Of a stretch of 64,000 bases of DNA, positions 38,175-47,631 are shown piece after piece. Below the pieces are notes generated by a model, which saw only the letters and a program-made list of their open reading frames with translations, searched no databases and was not told where the DNA came from. Source of the DNA: Diplonema japonicum (Eukaryota; Euglenozoa; Diplonemea; Diplonemida; Diplonemidae); assembly GCA_964019335.1 (NCBI GenBank), contig OZ025705.1, positions 186,001 to 250,000 of the forward strand. Reading direction: 5' to 3'. The first letter of the stretch is position 1; every line of letters starts with the position of its first letter. The translations under genes were made by a program, and so were the position numbers.

Positions 38175-39147
38175 TCATTGCAAATCCTCTTTTTTCTTCT
38201 GGTGTGGTTTTTTGTACATTTTTTTGCGGAGCGCGAACAAGGGTGGTGGGGCGGTATCGCGAGCACCGTCGACGGCCTTCTGCTGTTGGAGAAGTATGGC
38301 GCTGCGGATGTGGGCCAGTTCGGACGTGACCACCTTGTACTGCTTCTGAAGATGGAACAGGTCCGCGGACGTCTCTGTGAGCTCTAGAGATAAATCTTCC
38401 ACATGCCTCTGCTGCTGTTTCTGGGCCGCCGCGTATCGATATTGTTTCGAAGACTCCTGCACCAGCTGTGTCTCGAGTCGGGAAATCGTAGCTTCAAGCT
38501 CTGCTACCTCCGACCGGTGCTTATTGAATACAGCATCGTTTTGAACGTTCTGAGCATGAACGACAACAGCCTCCATTTCTGTTTTCAATATATTTTCGAA
38601 ATGCATGTGTCCATTTGAAATGGCACCGACGCTGGACCTCCTGCGGTATGTTTGCGTGATGAACTGGCTTTCAAGGATGAGAACGAGCGTCGACCGGAAG
38701 CCGTCCTCCAACGCAGCACGCAGACGCCTTTCCTCTGCAATCGTGTAGTTCAAGACATTGGCCTCCATGGCGGCCACGGTGTCCCTCAGGATCGCCGCCT
38801 CTGCTTTGGCAGCGTCTGCCACAGTGCTGAGCCTTATGTTCTCATCGGATACAGCGTCGTTGGCCTCTCTTAAAGCAGTTGTTTCAGCCAACATTTCCAT
38901 CATGCCGGGTAGGGTGGGCGTTCTCGTCCTCCCCTGAGCACCCGCCCCGCCCACCCTCTCTGTATACTCTACTAGAAAACTGTCCTTTCTTTTCATAGGT
39001 TTCTTGTTTTTCGGGGTATTCGATTCTGAGGGACTTGCCACTGCATTATCTTCAGGTATCTAGGTGGGGGGAGGGGGGTGGTATTTTTTTTTTTCTCCCC
39101 CCTTTTTGTGGTCATACCCCTAGTGTAATGATATCCAATTGTTCCAT
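38175..39147 (-). CDS. Coiled-coil protein with 30-nt first exon (304 aa)
   Basis: Exon 2 (38175-39059) has no usable in-frame ATG near its 5' end, because a TAG lies just upstream and the frame there opens at a GTG. A 30-nt exon at 39118-39147 (ATG GAA CAA TTG ... CTA GGG) joins in frame through a 58-nt GT-AG intron (GTATGACC ... CCCCCCACCTAG), giving MEQLDIITLGIPEDNAVASP. The protein is mostly coiled coil (about 60-110 and 150-270), with ALREANDAVSDENIRL and SEVAELEATISRLETQLVQE, and a basic C-terminus. The family is not recognised; a structural or cytoskeletal role is plausible. Without the first exon the start would be an internal Met. Confidence 0.7.
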
Positions 39148-39154
39148 GTGGTTT

Positions 39155-39186
<32 letters not shown>

Positions 39187-40128
39187 TTTCCCCCTGATTT
39201 TTGAGCGGGGGTAAAGTAAAAAGAAAAAAAAAAAAAAAAATTGTCGTAAAAAAAAAAAAAAGAAATTGAATACAAAACGGTAAAAAAAAATTGGGGGGGG
39301 AAGCTAATAACTGGCAGGGAGGGGAGAGAGAGGCGAAAAAAAAAATGTAAAAGGGGGTGTTTTAATGATTGTTCTTGCCCCCCCCCCCCCCCTTTTTTTA
39401 AATTCTCAGACCCTCGTTTTCTTCTTCTGCGTTTTTCTTTTCTTTTTCGCCCTTTTTTTAAAAAAAACTTATAAGCAATTCTTCCCAATGTTTCATAAGA
39501 AGAACGGAGCAAGCAAAAAGTGAGTATTTCTCTTTTTTTTTTTTTTTTTTATTTTTTTATTTTTTTTTCTTTTTTTTATGAGACTTGAATGAAAGCTGCT
39601 CAGTGACTTAAGCAGCTCCTTCGCACCCCAATAAATTAAAAAGGGGTGATAAAAGGAAGTATAAAATAGTATAAAAGGAACAACATTTTTTTCTTTTTTT
39701 TTTTTTTTGGATGGGTAACATCGCGTAAAACTTGCTATGATTTCTTTGAGGGGGTGGAGAAGAGAGTCAGCAGCAACCCAACGGAAAGAATGAGCGAGAA
39801 ATGTTTACACAGGGTCCTCACCCGTCTCTAGAAGAAGGAAACAGGAAAAAGGGAGGAGGGGGGAAGATAACTATACAAAGCAGAAACAAAACAACACATT
39901 CTCCCCTTTGTTTTTCTCCCATCCCATTCTTTCTTTCAGAACAAAAAAAAGAAAAAAAAAAGCCCCATAAATCTAATTATGGCTTTTTTTTTAAAAAACT
40001 TTTCCCTTATACAAACAAAAAACCTCCAAAGGGGGATGGGGGGGGGTGTGAAAATATAGGCTCATGTGCCTCTCGTCAGCTTAACGCTACCAAAAGCAGT
40101 TTCTTTTTTTCTTCTCTTCCCCCCCAAC

Positions 40129-40157
<29 letters not shown>
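39148..40157. other. Spacer
   Basis: About 1 kb of poly-A, poly-T, poly-C and poly-G stretches. A small GCTGCT/AGCAGC inverted repeat lies at about 39594-39615. No gene is supported. Confidence 0.6.
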
Positions 40158-40163
<6 letters not shown>

Positions 40164-43100
40164 CATCCCTGGGCCACCCAAGTACTTCGCCTTCAACTCT
40201 GATATCTTCTCGTCGGTAGACTGTAAAGGAGTGTAAGGAGTAGCCGAGGGCAACGGGGAATAAGGGGACGAGGGCAAGGTCGGGTCCATCAAAAGCGGGT
40301 TCGAGAGCCCTAGCAGCTTTCTCTTAGAACGTTTGAACTCATCAGGTGACAAAACCCCTTGGTCGTGAAGGGAGGAGAGCTCCGTCAAGCGATTGTACTC
40401 GGCGGAGGGCGTCGCAAAGAAAGGACTGGGCCGCGAGAGAGAACTCAGCAACGAAGGAGGCGGTGCGGTTGCCTTCGGACTTCCATGGGCGGACAATGCT
40501 GCCTGAAGAGCCCTGTTCTCCGACAGCAATGCTTCAGATGTCCAATTTATCTGTTCTTTCACAATAGGCGGCTGAACCACCGGCTCTGCAGGCAGCTGCA
40601 ACGGGTAAATGCTTGATTTTAGCGACGACCTTACCGATAGCCTCTTCTGTTCAACCTCTCTGGGTTCCCTCTTGAAAAAGGTAGCCAATGCGTTGCGTCG
40701 GTACTCGTCCCCCCGCAGGCCCACCCATAGATGGATGGCTCTCACCATTGCGTTCAGCGTTCCCCAGAGGCGCCTGGCACTGTCGCCTGTTTTTTTCTCA
40801 TCTGGGATGATGTACAGGGTTGCGTGGTTCGTGAATTTCGCAAATTTGAAGGTTGACGGGATGATGCAGGGGAACCTGTGTTCGTTGACCCTGGTAGGGT
40901 CGTCTTCTTCCTTCTCAGCGTCGATCTCGTACTCCCAACACTTCCCCCTCAGCATCAGTACTGTGCAGAATGCTGGTATTCTGATCTGGCGTACGGCGTC
41001 TGTCACGTACGCGTTGGGGTCCTGTACTAGTTCGATCTTCCCTGTCTTCGACAGGTTGATCATCCTCCGTCTTGTGAACAGTGGTGTTTGGAACCGTTTC
41101 TCCATTTTCATAAGGATTGAGCTTGCGACGAACCCAGCCTCGTGCCACAACGCGCTGGCGAGCTGTTTGTACTTCACGAACATCGGGTTGATGGCGTGGT
41201 ACGGGATGTACAGAAGTCTTGTTTTTGTTTCCGTCCAGCAATCGGAGAACCGTCGTCCCGACACGCTGTTCGGGGTGAGGAGCTGTTGCAGGCCCATGGT
41301 CGGCCCGCTGCTGAACAGTGTCATGTACAACCCCACGCGGACCTGCACCACCCCGCTCACGATGACGAACAACCCGGACAGCTCCTTGCCTTCTGTCTTC
41401 GAGTCGATCCTCATGTGTGCGTCCACCTCTACAAGGCTTGCTCTGCCTTCTTTTAACATGTCTAGCAATTCGTCTTGTGCATCCTCCTCAGCATCTACAA
41501 ACCATGGTGTGTCCTTTTAATTTTTTTTTTTTGAATTATTAATATCGTCGGATTGCATACCACAAGCACCGCCTCTGCTGAGCACGGCTCAAGCGTTGAT
41601 GGGAACTTGCGCAACTGTTTCATCTGCTGCTCGATCATTTTCAGCAGCTCGTACCGATCCTGTGGGAGGAAATGGGGAAATGGATATATAACGGGTTGCA
41701 TACACTTGCATCCAGACGCCCTTCCCGCGAGAATTGTGTGAGTGAATTCCGCATTCTGTTAAGAACCAATCGTGATGCGTGCTTGGTCTGTTTGTTTGTT
41801 TTATATAAAAATGCCGAATGACCTTGACGATGCCATACCTTGATCATGCACGAGATGTCGGCCCTCTCGACGATGGCGTTCTCGGCAATGTCATTGGCAG
41901 AGGATTTGTTGCGCTTGCACTGTGTGATGAGCTTGCCTGCATCGTTCCTCTTGAGGAGGGAGAAGGCACGCGAGGCTACGAGATCGTGGCACTCCTTGTA
42001 TCCAATAGTCATGCTGAACGCACGCCGCCACTTATTCTGAAGATAGTACATCTTAAGCCCCGTTGCCGTGACTGGGTCCGAGATAAACGAAGGCAGTTCG
42101 AAGTAAGGGGCAAGGTTTGACGCCTTCAGGTGGCAATCAGGGTTTTCAGGGTCTTCATCAGCTTTTGTGTTGCGCATGACGTCGACCATGTGCAGGAGGT
42201 TCCTTGCGCTCTCTGTCTCGAGCGTCCCGCTCCCGTACTGCTGGTGCACGGAAGCTTCCACTGTGTTGAGGTACACGTGCTTTGCGTCGTCGCGTTCCAT
42301 GTCTGCTGTAACCTTGATCCTCTCGCCTTTCTTGTTGTAAGGGTCTACGTGCTTTGGGGGCAGGATGTTCTCAATGCTCACTATCTGTTCCAGGTTGCTC
42401 CAGTTCGTGTCGTAGTACAGCGGCTGCGACCGGAGATCGAGGACCGTCTGGTTCATTTCCGACAGCAGTTCCTTGAACCTGTCCGTCATCATCCGCTTGT
42501 TCCTATCGGGGATCTTGTTCAGCTGGTAGCCCTCGACAACCTTCCTCGTTGTCGTCCCGTTGAATACAAGTGTTAAGATGACAATGCCGGCCACATGGAA
42601 CACGAATTTTGACCTGACGCTCGCAGGCACAACGTTCACGTCTGCTTGAATGATCAAGGCCAACGCGAGGCCCACGGCACCTCGGAGGCCGCCCCACGCG
42701 ACCAACGCGTACTCCCCCACGCTCAACTTGTACGGGAACAGCCCGAGAATGGGACTGCTTACAAACAACACGAAGACACGGATGAAGTTGATGGAGCCGT
42801 AGATAATCGCGAGGTAGAGAACATCGATGCCGCCCAGATCACCGTCGAGCGCTTTCAGCGACACGATCATCCCGGCAAGCAAGAAGATCATGGTGTTGGT
42901 GAGGTACACGACAATCTCCCAGAAATGGTGCATAGTGTGCTCGACCTCAGGGGATATAGAATGCCTGTAGTATGACAAGAGCAGGCCGCAGGTAACGACG
43001 CCCAAGACGCCTGACACTCCAAACAGACCCTCCGCTACGAAGAAGGTGATGTATGCCGTTACGAGCGTGATGGTGATTTCGATGAGAGAGTCGTTGAAGA

Positions 43101-44076
43101 CGCGCTGCAGGCAGAGCACAGCTACCCAGCCGACTATTAGCCCGATGAGGGGGCCTCCCAGTGAGACCTTTAAGAACTGCAGGAGAATTTCACCGCCGGT
43201 CAAAGGGATGGAGCAAGAGTAGTCGGTGCATTGGCACTTCGAGATCTGCTCGTTGTAGTAGCACGACCCCCATTCGGCGTCGCAGTTCTTGATGACAACG
43301 GCCTCCTTCAGCACCGCGAAGAAGACAATGGCCGTTCCATCGTTGAAAAGCGATTCCCCTTCGATCATTGTGGAAATGACTGGAGAGGCGCCAAGTTCTT
43401 TCAGAAGAGCAACCACTGCAACAGGGTCAGTGGCTGAGAGGATGGTACCGAGGAGGAGACACGCTGGCCATGTCCATTCATACTCTGTAAAGGCGTACTT
43501 GGCAACCATAGCGGTGAGGAGCGAAGCGAGAGCAAGACCAGGGCCTGCAAGGAAGAGACACTGCCACACAACTTTCTTGAACACAGGTATCTGCATCGCA
43601 AAAGCGCTTTCGAAAATCAGCACCGGTAGGAAAATGTGAAAAATCAAGTGCGGGTTCATGTCGCCTAGCTCCACGTACCGCTTGAAGGATGTTGACTTCA
43701 GACCTGCACCCAGCCCACCCCATCCCATGCCTATTACAAAGAGGACTACAGTGTAAGGAACAGATGTGTCCATAAAGATGTACCGGACCAGAGCGCCTAC
43801 AGCGAAACATCCAAATATCACTATGATGGACCAGGGTGCCTCGGTGTGATCGAGGTCGTTCTCGATGGTGCTTTCGCCCTCTCGGTTCACTTGTTCCAAG
43901 CAGAACGACACATTAGGCCCGGTATGGTCGGGGCATGAGTGCTCGTACCAGTACTGCGTTCCGGAGTACACCGAGCAGTCTACTCTGCCAACGTTCTCCG
44001 GGGTGGTTCCACCCCCTGGGGACGGAGCCGGCGGGCTAGTCCCCACCAGCGCTGCAACCAGCACTACCGACAACAT
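40158..44076 (-). CDS. SOS1-like Na+/H+ exchanger with cyclic-nucleotide-binding-like domain (3 exons, 1230 aa)
   Basis: Exon 1 is 41839-44076, exon 2 is 41561-41659 and exon 3 is 40158-41513, all phase 0 with GTATG donors. The signal-like start MLSVVLVAALVG is followed by an ectodomain segment and a 12-helix exchanger domain (about residues 60-510) with FLPVLIFESAFAM, the ion-site motif ILSATDPVAVVALLKELGA and IEGESLFNDGTAIVFF. These are closest to plant SOS1 and SLC9C-type plasma-membrane exchangers. The long cytosolic tail has a cyclic-nucleotide-binding-like fold (GLFVIVSGVVQVRVG ... FSSGPTMGLQQLL). The C-terminus is Ser/Pro-rich with a short SHOCT-like stretch (LSSLHDQGVLSPDEFKRSK). Sodium export and pH control across the plasma membrane are inferred. 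Exon 3 acceptor is an A-rich TTAAAAG. Confidence 0.9.
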
Positions 44077-44797
44077 CTTCCTCTCCCCGCCACCTCCTGT
44101 GGTGCTGAATGTGTTCAAGGTTTTAAGAGAACCGAGCTTATAAAAAAGAAAAAAAATATAAAAGGAGAAACAAAAATCTTTATTGGCACAAGGCGTGTTA
44201 TAAGTGCAACTCCCACCCTTTTTTTTTTTTTTTTTCCTGCCGTTAAAGAAAGAAAAGGGGGGAGCAAGATTGGACAATAAAAAAAGCTTCTCGAAAAGTC
44301 CCACGAAGGGAGAAAGGATAAGAGGGCTCTGGGATTTCGTTGTCTGAAACTTTTTCTTGGGGGGGTGCCAACCTAAGGGGGGGGGAGAAAATGAAATAAA
44401 AACAAACCGCCCTCCATTACAGTAGATAAAAGGGGGCAAGGGGATGCATGGCATGTTGTATACTTGGGTGTCCTCGCTACACCTTGCAGCAGGACAAAAG
44501 AGAAGGGGGAGGAGGGGGAAAAAAAAAAGAAGAAAAAAGCAGCTTAAGACAGAAGGTCGCTCTTTTCTCTTATTTATTTCTTCCCTCTTTCCCTCATCCC
44601 GTCCATTTATTATCGGCCAGCGTTATCCCCAAACAAATAAAAAAGAGAGGAAGCTCAACGGGAGTGAGAAAAGCATAATGTTCTCAAGAGTGGCCGACAA
44701 GTGCAGCTGACAAACGTGTCAGTGAGAACAGCGCTCTATTTAAAAAGAGAAAAAAATGTAAAAATATTTTCGTTTATCGCAACAGATTCCTGTTGAT
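44077..44797. other. Spacer
   Basis: About 720 bp; no gene is seen. Just upstream of the exchanger start, CATTCAGCACCACAG is a good trans-splice acceptor candidate. Confidence 0.55.
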
Positions 44798-46312
44798 CTA
44801 GTTGCTACTGATCTTCTCACAACCTACTTGGTTGTTGCAGGAAACTAGACACCTGGCCCAAAACTGGCTTTCCTTGTAGCACGACAGACCAGCCATACAG
44901 CAGTTCGGTTCCGAGAGGCATCCTTCCCACTCATTAAACCTGGTAGCACAGCTAGTAGAGGTGACTGGAACGGCAGGCGGGGGTGTCAGAGGAGTGGGCA
45001 CAGGGGTTGGGACAGGAGTGGGCACAGGGGTTGGGACAGGAGTGGGCACAGGGGTCACGGGGATCACCTCCATAGTGGTGTCCTCGGGAGCAGCATTGCT
45101 ACCATTGCTGTTGCTGTTCTTGTTGGCGCTGCACCCCCTGGCAGGGCTGACGGAAGCACTGACCGCCTGGGACCAGGCCCCGTTGATGTCGTCAAAAGCG
45201 ACCCAGAAGAAGGCCCCCCCGTTGCAGGGGTACTCCTTGTTCAGGTCATTCATCACGCTGACAGCCTGCTGCGCGTTGCTGTTGGAGTTGGTGCCCCCGC
45301 AGTCGCTGATGCAGAAGCCGAAGACGATCCTCGTCGGGTCGTTCCCGAGCACATCCGTCACAAGGGTCCTAAGGTGCGTCAGGGCGGGGTTGGTTCCCCC
45401 GTAGATACCCTCCGTGTTGGGGCTCGTGATCCCGTTGTAGTACTGCGGCATGAGGAAGTCCACGGAGCTTGCTGTCTCCTTGATGACGTTGTAGTAGCCT
45501 CTCCCCGGCACGAGGTCGACGTCGATCGGGGTGTGCGTCACGATGTTGGCCCCAACGGGGAGCCTCTGTTTGAGCCCGACAGTCACTTCCCTCAAAAAGG
45601 TCTGCGCCTGTGCCCCCTTCGCGAAGGGGGACCCGTTGTGCCCGTCCTCGTAGTAGTACTCGTAGTCGATGTCCACCCCGTCGAAGCCCTGGTCCCGCGA
45701 GATGTCCACCAGCTGCTGGATCACGAAGTCCTCCTTCCCGTAGCAGTACTCCCAGCAGTCGTTCTTCCCGTCCCAGTGGCCTCCCATCCCGGCCCCGCCG
45801 AAGGACAGGATCACCTTCTTCCCAGCCGCACGCCACTTCTGCACCAGGGCGGGCTGCGGGGCGTTCTCGCACACTGGCACAGGCGAGATCACGCACTGCT
45901 CGTTGCAGATGTTCTTTTCCTCGTTAAATGTGTAGGTCACCGCGAAGGACACGAGGACGTGTGTGTAGGCGTTCATCTGTGCGTCGGTGGGGCACGTCTG
46001 CCAGTTCCCGACGAAGGCCACCATCCTGTTGTCGTCGGAGGCCTGCGCAGAGGGGGCGGGCGGCGTGGCAGGCGGGGCCGGCTGCGAGGGTGTGGTCGGT
46101 GTTGGGGGTGCCATGCCCCCCATTGTGGGGCACCATGTCGCACTGTTTGCTTCGCACGTGCTGGCGCTGCCACCACCTGCATAGCAGGGCTCCGCCCACT
46201 CTGGCTTGAAGCACGGTGCACCCATGTCGATGCAGCGCTGGCACTGTGCAGCCGTTTGCCCAGAGGCACTCGCCGCGAGCAGCAGCACCAACCCGAACGC
46301 CTTCAGTGTCAT
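44798..46312 (-). CDS. GH18 chitinase with N- and C-terminal Cys modules (504 aa)
   Basis: The signal peptide is about 1-18 (ends SASGQ). A six-Cys N-terminal module (CQRCIDMGAPC ... CEANSATWC) is followed by a Pro/Thr linker. The GH18 domain covers about residues 95-400 with the catalytic DxxDxDxE as D211-G-V-D-I-D-Y-E218 and the strand VILSFGGAGMGG. A Pro/Thr repeat linker (PTPVPTPVPTPVPTP) leads to an eight-Cys C-terminal module (FNEWEGC ... FWARC). Secreted endochitinase hydrolysing beta-1,4-GlcNAc polymers is the likely role. It shares both end modules with the Ser-rich protein at 7874-8584. The leader AACAACAACAAG precedes the ATG. Confidence 0.93.
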   Translation of the reverse strand: MTLKAFGLVLLLAASASGQTAAQCQRCIDMGAPCFKPEWAEPCYAGGGSASTCEANSATWCPTMGGMAPPTPTTPSQPAPPATPPAPSAQASDDNRMVAFVGNWQTCPTDAQMNAYTHVLVSFAVTYTFNEEKNICNEQCVISPVPVCENAPQPALVQKWRAAGKKVILSFGGAGMGGHWDGKNDCWEYCYGKEDFVIQQLVDISRDQGFDGVDIDYEYYYEDGHNGSPFAKGAQAQTFLREVTVGLKQRLPVGANIVTHTPIDVDLVPGRGYYNVIKETASSVDFLMPQYYNGITSPNTEGIYGGTNPALTHLRTLVTDVLGNDPTRIVFGFCISDCGGTNSNSNAQQAVSVMNDLNKEYPCNGGAFFWVAFDDINGAWSQAVSASVSPARGCSANKNSNSNGSNAAPEDTTMEVIPVTPVPTPVPTPVPTPVPTPVPTPLTPPPAVPVTSTSCATRFNEWEGCLSEPNCCMAGLSCYKESQFWARCLVSCNNQVGCEKISSN

Positions 46313-46467
46313 CTTGTTGTTGTTGTTGTGGAATCTGACAAAATGTGTAAGAACCCGAGAATAGTTCATAAAAAGGGGGGAGCAAATACGTCATATAGCC
46401 TACAAGAAAAATAGAGAAAAGAGAGAAAAGAGAGAGAGGAAGGAAGCTTGCGGTAGATTCTTCTTCT

Positions 46468-46499
<32 letters not shown>

Positions 46500-46856
46500 C
46501 AAAGACGGTTCTCGATGCGAAGAACAGATGGAAGAACAAAAAAAATGCAGAGAATTGAAGCAGGGGGCAAAAAAAAAAAAAGAAAAAAAAAAAAAAGCGA
46601 AGACGGGGGTTCTATTCGCGCGTGGTAGAAATCTGGAGGAAGTTTATAGCCGGAAAAACAATCCTCCTCCCGACAAATCAAAAAGAAAATGCGTGTGTAG
46701 GGTTCTTCATGCCTTTTTCTTTTAAATATTTGGTTCGTTACTTTTTTTTTTAATGTGGCGTATGCAGTGAGATTCTTACGGTTTCTTTTTCTTTTCTTTT
46801 TTTTTGCTTGGAAAAGCAAAACGTTGCTGCCCCCCCCCCCCCCCCCCCTCATTCTC
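46313..46856. other. Spacer
   Basis: About 540 bp with T, A and C homopolymers; no gene is seen. Confidence 0.6.
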
Positions 46857-47299
46857 TTAGAACACACCACATTTTCTAAAGAAGGAAGACATCACGATTG
46901 GCTTGTGACCCCATTCAGTTTTTTCGAAGTCTGTCCGGGTGCTGGTGGCCGAGTGCCACCCTACCACTTGCGATGCGGTGAGGGGCGTCGCAGCTTTCTG
47001 GTGAGGTGACTTCTGCTTTTGCTGCTTCAGGTAAGGAAGCCTTCCTTTCCCGTCTTCGTAAAGTACTAGCTGATTGCTCGACCGTGGCTGCGCTTTCTGC
47101 TTCGCTACTTCCTTCTCTTTTTTTATCGTGTCGTTCAGGAGGCCGTTCTCAACCTCAATAATATGCTTCGCGTACTTTGATTTCCACCTTTTCAACAGCT
47201 GTCGCTCCTTGCTCACCGCCTCCTTCCACTGTTGCGAAATGATATGGTTCTGCGACCCCTTCAACGAGAACACATTTCCTACTGTGATCGTGGGGTCCA

Positions 47300-47300
<1 letters not shown>
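46857..47300 (-). CDS. Hypothetical charged protein (147 aa)
   Basis: MDPTITVGNVFSLKGSQNH begins a 147-residue, Lys-rich soluble protein with a helical first half (WKEAVSKERQLLKRWKSKY). The conserved-looking end is PLTASQVVGWHS ... WGHKPIVMSSFFRKCGVF. The QxxGW...S pattern recalls small ciliary microtubule-associated proteins such as CIMIP1/C20orf85, but the match is weak. Its neighbours include the flagellar genes TBC1D31 and CFAP300. The ATG is preceded by an (AT)n run (about 47299-47323) and an A tract. Confidence 0.65.
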
Positions 47301-47338
<38 letters not shown>

Positions 47339-47589
47339 GTTTCTTCTTTTTTTTTCTTTTGATGAGAGAAAGCCCCTTTGAAAAAAAAGATGACGGTCAG
47401 GGGGTAGAAAGTAAAAAAAAAAAATAAATAAAATAAAATGGGGGAAAACGGGCATCTATTTTAAAAAAAAAAAAAGAAGAAAAGGAGAAGGAAAAAAAAA
47501 AAAAGAGGTACTCAAAAAGGTGATTCTTCCCTCTTTTCCGATCTATGAAAAGAGAGAAAGAAAACAATCTATGTTGCCGTTATAACTGC

Positions 47590-47623
<34 letters not shown>

Positions 47624-47631
47624 CACTCCCG
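47301..47631. other. Spacer with (AT)n microsatellite
   Basis: An (AT) dinucleotide run lies at about 47299-47323, followed by T and A homopolymers; no gene is seen. Confidence 0.6.

Noticed and set aside
46857-47300. Firm assignment to a named ciliary protein family
   Set aside because: Only a short QxxGW...S pattern resembles CIMIP1-type proteins; not enough to name the gene.
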